Below, one piece after another: positions 1-10,707 of a DNA stretch of 64,000 nucleotides (positions within the stretch are counted from its first letter, which is position 1; the number at the start of each line of letters is the position of its first letter). The position numbers and the translations under genes were made by a program. Under the pieces are notes generated by a model that saw only the letters and a program-made list of their open reading frames with translations, ran no database searches and was not told where the DNA came from. The stretch is from Siphonodentalium dalli (Eukaryota; Mollusca; Scaphopoda; Gadilida; Siphonodentaliidae): positions 16,926,440 through 16,990,439 of the forward strand of contig CP136061.1 of the NCBI GenBank assembly GCA_032622095.1, read 5' to 3'.

Positions 1-104
1 ACTTCCATATATGGAAATGTACTCCGGAACTTTGACTGTAGCACTAAAACCACGGAACCGGTCCTGGTGGATCCGATATGGCCGCGAGTTAGTGACAGGG
101 CGCA

Positions 105-545
105 GTATGCAGTTCCAGTCTGTGTTAACATGCACTCCGATTCACAATGATAATGTCAGAGTCTATCGTATTCCCAGTATGTGTTAACATGCACTCCGAT
201 TCACAATGATAATGTCAGAGTCTATTGTATTCCCAGTATGTGTTAACATACACTCCGATTCATAATGATACTATCAGAGTCTATTGTATTCCCAGTATGT
301 GTTAACATACACTCCGATTCATAATGATACTATCAGAGTCTATCGTATTCCCAGTATGTGTTAACATACACTCCGATTCATAATGATACTATCAGAGTCT
401 ATTGTATTCCCAGTATGTGTTAACATACACTCCGATTCATAATGATACTATCAGAGTCTATTGTATTCCCAGTATGTGTTAACATACACGCATATTCATA
501 CTGACACAGAGTCTAATGTATACCCATGCAGTCTGTGTTAACATA
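105..545. repeat. 59-bp tandem minisatellite, about 7.5 copies
   Basis: The word GTGTTAACAT(A/G)CAC recurs with a constant 59-bp period at about 122, 181, 240, 299, 358, 417, 476 and 535. Units 2-7 are nearly identical; the first and last are more diverged, as expected at array edges. Each unit contains a TCAGAGTCTA block and a TATTCCCAGTATG block. No coding potential is visible. The following stretch to about 890 is AT-rich with nothing recognisable. Confidence 0.9.
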
Positions 546-891
546 GCTCAGTTTCATACTGATATACTGTTTGATTTAAACATATTTTATTGTATACCAA
601 TTGTATACATGGGGATTGGGATACAAGTTTTGTCAACTTATATAGTGACGTCCCTCTCCCACACAAAAGGTATAACATAACATTTAAACAAGATGACAGG
701 ATGAAATTTGTGAATATTTAAGCAGGGAAACAGATGTGAATATTTGTACAGAGTGTGCTATGAGTGGAGTTTTATTGTGTCCAGTTTTACCCTCAGGTTG
801 TCATAAGTTGTGTCTAAAAAGGCCGGGCATTTAAATGTTTAATTGTTTTCAAAGATAGGTTGACATAACAGAGAAAAATATATGATCGAAA

Positions 892-1400
892 TTACCCAAA
901 ACGTTTAGTTGCAGTAATGTAGGACTGTGTAATATGAATTAGCAATATATTTCTTCTGTGGTCATTTTCAGAGATTCCACAGAGAAGATGCTTAATATTT
1001 TCTATATGAAAGTTATTTGTTTCAAGTTTGTGGTAAAATATTCTCCTCTGGTTGGTGAACAATGGACAGTGGGAGAAAAAATGACTAGCATCCTCCTTCG
1101 GGAAACCACATTGACAGTTAGGACTATCAGCTATGTGATTACTTTGCATGTCACTCTTTAAGTCGCTACAATAGTTTCGGAGTTTACAATGGTTCACACT
1201 AACCTACCAATGGTCTGTTCTATAAAGTGGATAGGGTTTTGGAGCAGGGGCGATTATGTTTAGGTGAGTTTTAAAATCGGATATATTTTCAGAATCTATG
1301 ACAAACGAAGGGAGCTTATTCCACTCATGGGTTGTGTTTAGGGAGAATGAGTTCCTATAATGTGCGATAGTGTTTATATGCGGGTCTGTAAATGTAACTT
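892..1400 (-). pseudogene. LINE reverse transcriptase C-terminal fragment (zf-RVT region)
   Basis: On the minus strand the sequence encodes a LINE RT tail. About 1400-1200 reads as a segment with the THEWNKLPSFV core, which matches the EWNKL block of the complete LINE at 49.3-52.9 kb. After a frame break near 1200 comes a Cys/His segment (CQCGFPKEDASHFFSHC) like the zf-RVT zinc knuckle, and the end matches the TQSYI-TKRF terminus of that LINE. No catalytic RT domain is present, so this is a decayed 5'-truncated copy. The family is the same broad CR1-like group, though clearly diverged. Confidence 0.7.
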
Positions 1401-2523
1401 AGACTGTCAGTGTTCTTGTTCACAAACTAGTTAATATCAACAGTAATATCAATTCACTCGATATAATTATGTTCGATAATTTCATTTAAAGTTTCAAAGC
1501 ATCGTCTATTAGAGCATATTTATGTACACAATTCATGGTTATTGAGCACACTACTCGCGGGAATAACTAATATATGACAGACGAAAATAAATTCCAACTC
1601 GTGGGTCTCGTAATTGTCATACAGGAGGTCCGTTCCCTACACTGTGCTGGCCTGACAGGAGTTCCGTCCCCTACAATGTTCTGGCCTGACCACTGCCATC
1701 ACGTACACATGTGAGTAAATATCTCCTTGTGTTATAGTTAAGACATTTGTGGGTTGCTATTGAGAAACCGAACTGAACACATTAATTTGGAAATTGGCAA
1801 GATAAATTAGAATAAATATGAGTTGAAATATCCATTAAAAAAATAGAATGCATCATTTACATTGCACAGTTCTTCCAATTTCTTGATGAAATATGACTAG
1901 ACCCAATGGTGATTTTTTTAGAAATGTTATACCGCGTTCTGTAAAATCGATTTTTTTAATGATCGGAAGGGGTGGAGACCCCATGCATGTCATATTTCAT
2001 TCCTCCAATGGTCAGTTAACATACTCAAAACAAAATAATTATTATCTGTAGGTGAAGGTCCCAACTCGAAATTTCACGATTAATAAAGTCAATAAAGTTT
2101 ATGTTATCAAAAATAATATTACCGATATTTATCGAAAGGAACCGCAGACGTGTCACGCGTTGATTCAGGACTGTGGTGTATGTCGAAGCATTTAGGAATC
2201 GGAAAAACGTGGTCATCGATATCAGGGACCGAGTATGGACAGAAGTCGTACACAGGCGGCTGTCAGAATCAACTATCTATAATCTAACTACATGAATTTA
2301 TATTATAACAAATTGACAAAGAATGTAAACATTTGTTTCTAGTAGACCCATGCCACAATTAGATAATAAATTTATTATTAAAGTCACGTGAAACACTCCG
2401 CTGAGCAGTCGCTTTAAAAAGCCGACGAAATTTTTACAGTAGTTATGATTCGCTCCATTTCATTGGAGAGTGGCGAAGCACGCGTGTGATTTCATTGGTG
2501 TATGTCATAACATATCACTTCAC
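1401..2523. other. gene-free intergenic stretch
   Basis: No supported gene. A 35-bp motif containing CCGTTCCCTACACTGTGCTGG is repeated twice in tandem with mismatches (about 1621-1690). The rest is AT-rich and unassigned. Confidence 0.5.
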
Positions 2524-2565
2524 ATATTCACTGTCGGATACCCGTTTAGGTTCGGACATTCCAAG

Positions 2566-2594
2566 ATGGCGGCGCCGAGTAAAGAAGATAAACG
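2566..2594 (+). other. short candidate first exon inside left TIR (ATG to splice donor)
   Basis: ATGGCGGCGCCG begins a 29-nt reading frame encoding MAAPSKEDK that runs directly into a consensus donor GTAAGT at 2595. It sits in a small GC-rich island. The mirrored copy in the right TIR keeps the ATG, frame and donor, which suggests selection or recent origin. It could be the first exon of a transposase gene lost from this copy, or a captured host promoter and exon. No downstream exon was found. Confidence 0.4.
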
Positions 2595-3066
2595 GTAAGT
2601 GTATATATTGTCTTCATGCATCAATTAACGACATCTTTCGGTGATACACCTTGAAACAGTTATGTAGGAATTTGTATGCCCAACACATACGTAACACGGC
2701 TTTCTCGTGACAGACATGAAAATTGTTGTATTTGGCGTGTCAAGTCGTCATAATTTTTCGAAATTTTATCGAGGCGGCGAAATGTTCGCTTTTTCGTATT
2801 TTTCTGGCCCTGGGCTCATGCATCCGCAAATTTATGTATTGTTGTGGGTAGATTAGGTCACCACACATCTTCGGAATGCAAAACCGGCGATATTTTTATT
2901 GTCTAACTCCGAAAAACGACCTTTAAAAATTTCAAAATGTTCAGGTTCGGATTCGCAACATTCGCGATGATTTTGTTCAGGTTCAGACACAATTTTCGTT
3001 CAGGTTCGGACAAATTTGGTTCAGGTTCGGACAATTTTAGTTCAGGTCCGGACGCATCAAAACCTT

Positions 3067-5046
3067 ACCTATAAATGACATGCCGAGGTGCAGTCGCGAT
3101 CTTATTGTGCGTGTTATTAACGAACATGCATTGTTAATTTGTTATATCTAAATATGTCAGCTGAAATTTCCAAATATAGGTGGTAAATTCTCCGAATTAA
3201 TGGGATAAAAGCCACAGTTGAATATGCTCGAGCAATGTCTACTATAAACCAGCTAGTGGGACTTATTACATTTTACATATGAGCAACAGTGGTATTATTA
3301 CTTATCTTCTGAAATATCGGGGACACGTGGATATTTAATACCTTGTTCTCGATTTTGAACCCCGAGGCGGAGCCAAGGGGTTTCAAAAAGAGACATCCGG
3401 GTATTAAATCACCTAGTATCCCACGATGTTGGCGGAGCTAACGACTTTGTCCCACATCAATAGCTACCATGTGGTGAGCTTTTTATAGGTTATCAGATAA
3501 ATTCACACCAATCAGCACCAATAAGAATAATTCAGTAGCAGACCTATCGATCCTGTTTTAGGTGACGTCAATTAAGCTCAGCGCGCTAGAACAATGTCAC
3601 GATTGGTGAAACTGCTAGTTCAAGGGTAATTCATAACCACGATGTTTCACGTGCTTTTATACGCTCACTGTCAATAGTTACGGGGACATGGTGCATGATT
3701 TAAACGTGACGTTGTTGTCAATCAGATTGTTAGTTACAACCTGGTGTGGGGACAAGTGTTGTTTGTTATATGTGTCCCTATGAAATAGCTGTAATTTTAA
3801 ATGACATACGATGTGCTCTCTTTCGTCAGGACCTTTGCGTGGATAATAATTTTCAAACGTTATCTCACTGTAGATACTTCTGTTTAAAAAAGGGTACACA
3901 ATTATTGACGCGTGTATTATCAATGGAACTACGCGAAATTCCGCGGAAGACTGAAAATAGTTTATTACAGCGATAAGTTCCAAAGAAAAACAAATGATCC
4001 CGTTTTATTACGTATTCAGTTATTTGGGTTTCTGTGTGTAATATTTAACCATTGGGTAGGCACTATTCTCTTAAGCGCATGATGGAAATTTTCCACCAAA
4101 ATTTAGAGATGCTTAATTTGCCAACGGAACAGCTGATATTGTTTGCATAAGTTTCGCTACTTCGGCGTCTAAATTCTTGTTTCGATAAACAATACTTGCA
4201 GTTTTGCAGAATTGCTTACAATAAGGATAACATAAAGAGAACACATATGGTTTCTCGAATAATATATTCCTGAAATATCGCCGCTCGTGAAGATTCGCAT
4301 ATTGCAGGTATTATTCGGCAAACTATAGGTATTCTCTATGTTCGCATAGTGCTGAATAGAACGCAACATGTTCGGGCTCTAATTAATAGTCCTGCATAAT
4401 ATTCGTGTGACAAATGGTTAACTTGTAACTGGATTCAACATTTAGAAATGAGGCAAAACACATAAGGCTTATATTGAAAAGAATACGTTTCGTGTGAATA
4501 CCCAAATATATCATCCAATTATTGATACAAAACATGGTATATATTGTCTATCTATCAGCAAGTATTTATGGGCAAATTGTGGGAACAGATATATAATCAC
4601 ATTAATCGTATAAGCAGTCTAACACAATAGAGTTACTGTCCGTGGCTCGTTTCTGCGCTTTATGTCTGGGAATATATTGTTAATAGAGACTGGGGGTAAA
4701 TACATCATTACACGGCTTGTTGATGGGGGATCGCCTCGGGGGATACGAGCCTCTGCCGGGGCATACCACACAGTATCCCCCTCAAAAAGCCGTGTAACTT
4801 ATATTATGGACAGTTATCTGCGTGCGGCGACCTTCCTGGCATCGTATGTGGATGTGGAGTGGAATCACGTGATCGCATACATCTCACACGCATAAAATAA
4901 GAAAGTCCGCCCAAATTATTCACGAGTGGGCTAAAATCAAGCCTCGTGTTTCCCATTTATCGTTTCTTTTACGAATGGAAGATAACCAAATGCACACAAA
5001 ACGCAATAAGAACGCGACTGTAACTCGGCGTGTCATTTTTATGCAA
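3067..5046. other. interior of the 3-kb TIR element, no recognised gene
   Basis: About 2 kb between the TIRs. Short ORFs occur on both strands (for example 3678-3983 and 3746-3976) but overlap antisense and show no motif. A local inverted repeat (TTACACGGCTTG near 4711 and AAGCCGTGTAA near 4788, separated by G-rich and C-rich tracts) would form a hairpin of about 90 bases. Confidence 0.5.
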
Positions 5047-5496
5047 AGTTTTTGATGCGTCCGAACCTGAACCAAATTTGTCCGAACCTGAACGAAAATT
5101 GTGTCTGAACCTGAACAAAATCATCGGGAATATTGCGAATCCGAACCTGAACATTTTGAAATTTTCAAAGGTCGTTTTTCGGAGTTAGACAATAAAAATA
5201 TCGCCGGTTTTGAATTCCGAAGATGTGTGGTAACATAATCTACCCACAACAATACATAAATTCGCGGATCCATGATCCCAGGGCCAAAAAAATGCGAAAA
5301 AGCGAACATTTCACCGCCTCGATAAAATTTCGAAAAATTATGACGACTTGACACGCCAAATACAACAATTCACATGCCTGTCACGCGAAAGGCGTGTTAC
5401 GTATGTGTTGGGCATACAAATTCCTACATAACTGTTTAAAGGTGTATCACCGAAAGATATCGTTAATTGATGCTTGGAGACAATATACACACTTAC

Positions 5497-5525
5497 CGTT
5501 TATCTTCTTTAATCGGCGCCGCCAT
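5497..5525 (-). other. short candidate first exon inside right TIR (mirror of 2566-2594)
   Basis: Minus-strand counterpart of the exon-like segment in the left TIR: ATG at 5525, the same 9-codon frame with one substitution (Ser to Ile), and donor GTAAGT at 5496-5491. Its presence in both TIRs means the element could fire two convergent transcripts into its interior. Confidence 0.4.
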
Positions 5526-5978
5526 CTTGGAATGTCCGAACCTAAACGGGTATCCGACAGTGATATTAGAGGTCAATGACGTGTTGACAAGCTTCCCAAT
5601 TCCCAGGCATGGTCAAAATCAACTGCATGTATTGTTGGAAAACTGAATACAGGCGATATATCCATAACTCATTTTACTCATCACATATGATTATATATAG
5701 GAGACATTGTCTTCGAGTTTTTATCAGTCAACGATATAAGTGACTGATTATTATTTCGCATCTTGTATTTATAACTATTTCTAAATACTACGATTCTCAC
5801 ACACATTTACTACGCTAGGAATGCACTCCATATTTGGAAATGGTTTATTACGTTATGTTGGGAATGCCGCGTCGTTGTAGAAATGAAATTTAGTGGACAC
5901 TTCTAGAGACGTACATCCGTTAGGATTATCATCGTCTTTTTAAAGAGACTGGCCGCTGAGCTGTCCAGAGCGTCATTA

Positions 5979-6352
5979 GGCCAAAGACAAAAATATTTGT
6001 GGTTTGGGTTTCCCTACCGACCCTATTTTAAAACCCCTACCTAAAGTTTTTTTCATGGTTTTCAAGAAAATCTATTTAATTTGTTCTAAAAAAAATTCAT
6101 AAAACACAAAAAACACATTTAAGCATCAAAATAGGTTGATTTCTAAATAAAAGTATTGTGTAATATTAATATTTATACAAAAATAATCAAAAGTAGTTTT
6201 ATGTCAATCTTCCAGAGTAAAATACGCACATGAAAAGTCAAGAATATGTCGAAATAAAAAAATTAATTAAAAAAATAAAATTTCAAGCCTACCTATACCG
6301 ACCCCATTTTTTCGGCTTGTAACCCAAACCAGATATTTAATTTTCTTTGGCC
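5979..6352. mobile_element. MITE with GGCCAAAG termini
   Basis: Terminal inverted repeats: GGCCAAAGACAAAAATATTT at the left, and at the right a sequence ending AAATTTTCTTTGGCC. Both are followed inward by GGTTTGGGTT and a GACCC(C/T)AT block. TTA flanks both ends (5976-5978 and 6353-6355). The 374-bp interior is AT-rich and non-coding. TIRs this long with a short duplication indicate a non-autonomous DNA transposon. Confidence 0.75.
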
Positions 6353-6639
6353 TTACAAAGAATCATGGCAAAATAAGTTAATTTCATCAATTTGATATCA
6401 AAAATAGGCAGAAAACAGCATCATTGTCATAAACGAATCCAAAGGTTGTGTACTCTGAAATGGTGTTCGTCGATGTGGTTGGAGTTTCCGATCCTCTTTG
6501 TTGATTGTTACATTCTTCCAGTGGAGATTAGGATTTTGGATTTTGGATACCACCTTGTTAGTTTTATTCACTGCAGTCATAATATGTTTTGTATTATAAT
6601 GATAAAATAAAATATAATATGCATAAAATAACCAACTTC

Positions 6640-6772
6640 AAAAATCGATATCTCATCACTCTGCATGAGCTTTGATGTGTGGGTTCCTCGACTCGAATCA
6701 AATATGTTTTACCCCCGGAGCCAAAGAAATAGTATTTTAGGAGCGTCTGATCGGATTGACTACCTTTGACAT
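6640..6772 (-). repeat. partial TTAA-type MITE (family of 23747-24179)
   Basis: The reverse complement matches the left half of the element at 23747: a GTCAATCCGATCAG-like end, the ACTATTTCTTTGGC block, the GATTCGAGTCGAG block and a GATATCGA segment, at roughly 75% identity. Only one terminus remains, so this is a truncated fossil. Confidence 0.6.
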
Positions 6773-7686
6773 TTAGTAGCAAGCCAATATAAACAATGTG
6801 ATGAACAGTGTTCCAGCATGAGATGGATATTTTGCGTCAGGATTCTAGCATGTGTTTGTTTCCTGTGACCCATATAAATTATAGGTCTACACTTGGTTTT
6901 AAGTAATACCATTAATATACCTCATCCCACCCATGCGTTACCCCCTATCATAACCCTCTCCATAATCACACGTACAGTATCTACACCCACCCACAAATGA
7001 CGAATGTGCTCTATTCATATACATGCACTATATTGTTGAATTGATTTGTGCATATGTATAGATATATACATGTACTCAATTATATACCAATATCTATGGT
7101 GATTAGAGAATAAATTATTTTGAATCTGAAGCATTGCCCATAGCACTCTGGTATCTCAATACAATGAAATATCATACGCTGACCAATATTATCAGTGGCA
7201 GAAACTAATTATTGACGGCCCAGTGATGATTTGGAATTAAAAAGACCATGGACTATTTGATAATCCTTTGCATCCAGTCGTAAATTGTCGACACCTTCAA
7301 TGTGGCTAGGTCGAGGTAAAGGAAACGGTTATGAATATCCGACACTTCTTCCGGTCGATCTATAAACCCATTATACATGTATAATAACATTTTATTACAT
7401 GATCCTACCCTTATTCCATTCAATAAACCCATTCTATAAATTGTGATATTAAACGTTCGTTTAATAACAGGAAACAGTGCGAGGTGACCTTTGACTTCCG
7501 GTTTGTCGTCTGTTTACATTCCGTACGTTACGTCTCAAAATACTATGGCTTCCAATATTTTTCCAACAAACTATATAATGAATGAAGAGTTTGAAAAGTA
7601 ATGTCAATAAATATACGCCATTAATTGCGCCAAAGAGTCTTTATTTATCTGGGACTATTTCTTTACGCGGGCAAACAACGCATAGT
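6773..7686. other. gene-free intergenic stretch
   Basis: No supported gene or clear repeat. The sequence is AT-rich with tracts of dispersed TATATA and ACATGTA words. Confidence 0.4.
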
Positions 7687-8215
7687 TACGTGAGACGTCA
7701 TCGCATGCCTTATATAAGCCGATGTTAGTTTCGCGTCCCATTTGTTGACTTAAGTATGTTTTGTCAAGGTTTTGGATCATGTAATAAATAGAATTTGCAA
7801 CTCGTCCCCAGTTTATAGTGGAATTTACAAAACTCGTCCAGTAAATTAGGTCTGGACCTCGCCAAACGCTCGGTCTAGACCTAATTTACTGGACCCGTTT
7901 TGTAAATTCCGCTTTTAACTGGGTACTCGTTGTAGATCCTCTATATATACAACGACCCTTTTATAACACGTGTAACATCGTCGCATGCCTTATATAATGC
8001 CGCTGTTAGTTTCATGTTGCATTTATAGATTTAAGTATGTTTTGGATCAAGTAATAAATATAATCTTCAACTCGTCTCCAGTTTATAGCGAAATTTACAA
8101 AACTCGTCCAGTGAAATAGGTCTGGACCTCGCCAGAGGCGCGGTCCATATCTCATTTACTGCACCCGTTTGTAAATTTCGATATAAGTAGGGGACTCGTT
8201 CGACATCCTCTATTT
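7687..8215. repeat. direct duplication of a palindromic repeat (about 260 bp x 2)
   Basis: Two diverged copies (7687-7945 and 7975-8215) share CATGCCTTATATAA, TTAAGTATGTTTTG, AACTCGTC(C/T)CCAGTTTATAG and a central hairpin. In copy 1 the hairpin stem is CCAGTAAATTAGGTCTGGAC against the GTCTAGACCTAATTTACTGG strand. In copy 2 the stem has decayed. It may be a MITE pair or a duplicated foldback. No coding capacity. Confidence 0.7.
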
Positions 8216-8956
8216 ATTTATTTTTTCCATCTTTGGATCTGAATGCCTGCCTGAGGGTGATACTATTCCAAAAAGAGGGATTATTAATTAATTAGTAATT
8301 TACCATGTTCAGCTCCGATCGGCTTATTTCATCCAGGTGGGAGATATTAACATTGCTTAGATTGTGAAGTTATAATGACTTTTGTTTCACAGTTTGATTA
8401 AACGTAAAAAACGTTTTTCAGAAATGGCCAAAAAATCACTGTTGGTTTCCGATCCAATTTTGATTATCTAGCAAATCTCGGGGAAAAAATATATTATCGC
8501 GTTAAACAACGTATTATAACGCACCATTGGGATGCTCCTTTGTTTAGGAAGTAGCTGACCTTGAACTTCGTTTGCCATGACTCTATTGGTCAGTAAATTA
8601 CCGCTGTCTATCAACAATTTGAGATCGGTCAATTATCCAATCAGATACAATTAGCTAGGGCTAAATTGATAATGTGCACGAACCACCTGTTGACTTATGT
8701 ATATAAAATTTGCTGATTTAAATTTAATCTGTTATGTTCTGTCAATATATATGGAACTGACCCCCTTAAATCCACTTATAATCACCTATTTGTTATTATT
8801 ATGGCAAATTTGCCAAATTCCATATTTTGTCATCTGATATTGAGGGGGGTCCTACAATCCTTAATTCCCAGACCCAAACACCCGTCGCCCAATTCCTGTG
8901 AATAGACTGCCGTAATATTGTGTAATGCGATTCCATGCTTTTTGTCCCAGGCTTTA
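8216..8956. other. gene-free intergenic stretch
   Basis: AT-rich sequence without a supported gene. A G-rich run (TGAGGGGGGTCC) occurs near 8849. Nothing else is recognisable. Confidence 0.4.
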
Positions 8957-9213
8957 ACACACGAAGACGGACTGTGTGCATTTGGACTGTGTGGTGGGCT
9001 AAACCTTATATCACACGCATAAGGGCGATTTCCACACCACTTCCTGGAATCCAGAATCTAACTTAAAGGGCCTTGTTGTAGGTAATAAATTAGAAATAAA
9101 AGTTACCAAGTTGTGTGAAAATTTCCTAAAGAATATACTAATAATATAGTATAATGAGAGTAAAACAAAACGTACATTGTGTGAGCCGAGCGTTTGTTTA
9201 TATACATCACGTA
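8957..9213. repeat. 257-bp dispersed repeat, copy 1
   Basis: Shares ACTGTGTG(C/A)ATTTGGACTGTG, AAGGGCGATTTCCACACC, TTAAAGGGCCTTGTTGTAGG and a tail of AAACGTACATTGTGTGAGCC with copy 2 at 9419-9674, over 95% identical by eye. It ends at TACATCACGTA, where an unrelated LINE fragment begins. No protein homology recognised. Confidence 0.8.
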
Positions 9214-9416
9214 GAGAGTGTGCGATAAGCAAAACACTCAAAACCGTGGCGATAATTTTTGGGAAAGCGATTCTCGGTGACCCATTCGATATAGAAATCT
9301 TGACTGGCGAGGATGAGCGAACGCCTGTCAAACTATTTCAGTATAGGACAAGGAACTCAACAAGGAGAAGTCTTCACTATTCGGCTACCTCGTGTATATC
9401 GACGAGCTTCTAAGAT
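9211..9416 (+). pseudogene. LINE RT fragment, left copy
   Basis: About 205 bp nearly identical to 17222-17432, and also related to 18355-18460 where the RT motif GTQQGAVLSPFCYLVYIDE is readable. Here the frame is broken. It includes TTTCAGTATAGGACAAGGAA and the CTCGTGTATATCGACGAGCT block. The same fragment lies on both sides of the 6.9-kb palindromic element, at the ends of its host LINE region. Confidence 0.65.
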
Positions 9417-9418
9417 CA

Positions 9419-9674
9419 CACACGTAGACAGACTGTGTGAATTTGGACTGTGTGATTGGCTAGACCTTATATCACACGCGTAAGGGCGATTTCCACACCC
9501 CTTCCTGGAATCCAGAATCTAACTTAAAGGGCCTTGTTGTAGGTAATAAATTAGAAATAAAAGTTACCAAGTTGTGAAAATTTCCTAAAGAATATACTAA
9601 TAATATAGTATAATGAGAGTAAAACAAAACGTACATTGTGTGAGCCGAGCGCGTTTGTTTATATACATCACGTA
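9419..9674. repeat. 257-bp dispersed repeat, copy 2
   Basis: Second copy of the repeat at 8957-9213, same orientation, separated from it by the LINE RT fragment. Its downstream flank diverges immediately after CATCACGTA, so the repeat boundary is well defined at that side. Confidence 0.8.
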
Positions 9675-9699
9675 TATATATAGTATCATTAGAAATCTC

Positions 9700-9769
9700 A
9701 AGTGTAAGCTCCAGGAAGAACATGTGAAAGAATTCAAGAGATCTATATTTGATGACTCTAAACGAGATG
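9700..9769 (+). pseudogene. LINE RT fragment upstream of the palindromic insertion
   Basis: Encodes LQEEHVKEFKRSIFDDSKRD in the plus frame, a segment upstream of the KLRTYRLFK block found after the insertion at 16635. The last six bases, GAGATG, are one copy of the target duplication. The two flanks belong to one interrupted LINE; a single-base change in an A-run just past the junction puts the two halves out of frame. Confidence 0.65.
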
Positions 9770-10114
9770 TGATGATACCCACCCTGTTTGGCCCCCAGAT
9801 CAGGAACGATAACTCTATCCGACCTATATGCAGTACATGGTGTTTGACCTATATTCTCCGCCCACGCGTCGGTCTATTTGTACCGGTTTGACATGTCCGG
9901 ACATGACCCGCTGGTTATATCCAGATTTCTCCATATGAATGGTATATTATCTACATGTATATCACGTGATGATCTCGGTGGGGTAGCTTCAGTCTTTAAT
10001 TTTAAAGGGACACTAGGCTCTCACTGGGGATCATTATTAAAGTGACACTCACTATGGATGAATGTTAAAGTAACGCATGGCGCACACTGTGGGATAATGT
10101 TAAAGTGACACTCG

Positions 10115-10370
10115 CATTGAAAAGTTCAAAAAGTTCAAAAAGTTCAAAAAGTTCAAAAAGTTCAAAAAGTTCAAAAATTTCAAAAAGTTCAAAAACTTCA
10201 AAAATTTCAAAAAGTTCAAAAAGTTCAAAAATTTCAAAAACTTCAAAAACTTCAAAAATTTCGAAAAACTTCAAAAACTTCAAAAAAATTCAAAAAATTC
10301 AAAAACTTCACAAATTTCACAAATTTCACAAATTTCACAAATTTCAAAAAACTTTAAAAATTAAACAAAA
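10115..10370. repeat. 9-bp minisatellite (GTTCAAAAA)n in left arm
   Basis: About 27 units of (G/T/C)TTCAAAAA, drifting to TTTCACAAA at the inner side. It begins with six pure GTTCAAAAA units; the mirrored array in the right arm has five. Read as codons it gives Ser-Lys-Ser repeats, or Phe/Glu/Leu repeats on the other strand, but these are by-products of the array rather than genes. Confidence 0.9.
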
Positions 10371-10390
10371 TTCAGGATTTAGTCATAAAT

Positions 10391-10474
10391 GTGACCCGCT
10401 ATATCAAATCCAGTCGGAAGTCGGGATTTTTTTTATCCTGTGCCAATGCATTCTCTTATATATGCGAGTCGACC
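10391..10474 (+). repeat. terminus of the GTGACCCGC MITE family plus one hairpin half, left arm
   Basis: Starts GTGACCCGCTATATCAAATC, continues through CAGTCGGAAGTCGGGATTTT and a CCTGTGCCAATGCA junction, and ends with CTCTTATATATGCGAGTCGACC. The same 84-bp block forms the ends of the MITEs at 40522, 43108 and 44971. In those elements the next bases are a 3-bp loop and the second half of the hairpin; here the ATPase cassette starts instead. Confidence 0.85.
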
Positions 10475-10700
10475 AGCCACCGCCGCCGGCGGCGGCGGCG
10501 GCAACTACATAATCCTATGGCATGCAAAGAAAATGGCGGCGGCGCTGCCGCCGGCGGTTCAGGATTTAGTCAAAAATATGGCTTGTTTCCATTCATCGGA
10601 AAGCTATGGGGGTACGGTGGTGAGCGCCACTGAAAAAAGCAAGTGAGCGAGGGAAAAAAGAGAAAAATAACATGACAAGTAGTACATAGTACAATTTATT
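10475..10700. promoter_or_regulatory. CCG-rich palindromic island downstream of the ATPase gene, left arm
   Basis: Contains CCACCGCCGCCGGCGGCGGC (10477 on) and a second GC hairpin, GGCGGCGCTGCCGCCGGCGG (about 10533-10553), against an AT-rich background. It also holds a fragment (about 10555-10608) related to the mariner-type MITE interior at 39136 and 62490. Being 3' of the ATPase stop codon, it could act as a transcription or replication boundary; that role is inferred. Confidence 0.45.
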
Positions 10701-10707
10701 ATATTAA

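Larger units (their letters stand above)
2529..5562. mobile_element. 3.03-kb DNA transposon-like element with long TIRs and a 5-bp TSD
   Basis: The ends are inverted repeats starting CACTGTCGGATACCCGTTTA. The left TIR runs about 2529-3066 and the right about 5047-5562, roughly 90% identical by eye. Both ends are flanked by ATATT (2524-2528 and 5563-5567), a 5-bp target duplication. Inside each TIR a GTTCAGGTTCGGACA-type motif is repeated several times (about 2940-3055 and mirrored at 5050-5150), resembling clustered subterminal transposase-binding repeats. The 2-kb interior holds no recognisable transposase, so this is probably non-autonomous. The superfamily is not assigned: the CACTG start and 5-bp duplication do not fit one class cleanly. 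Confidence 0.8.

Noticed and set aside
105..545. CRISPR-like array
   Set aside because: The 59-bp units are contiguous tandem repeats without unique spacers, in eukaryotic DNA.
10105..10512. Ser-Lys repeat protein, and a Phe/Glu/Leu repeat protein on the other strand
   Set aside because: Both are translations of the 9-bp minisatellite; the minus-strand frame is broken in the mirror arm by one substitution.
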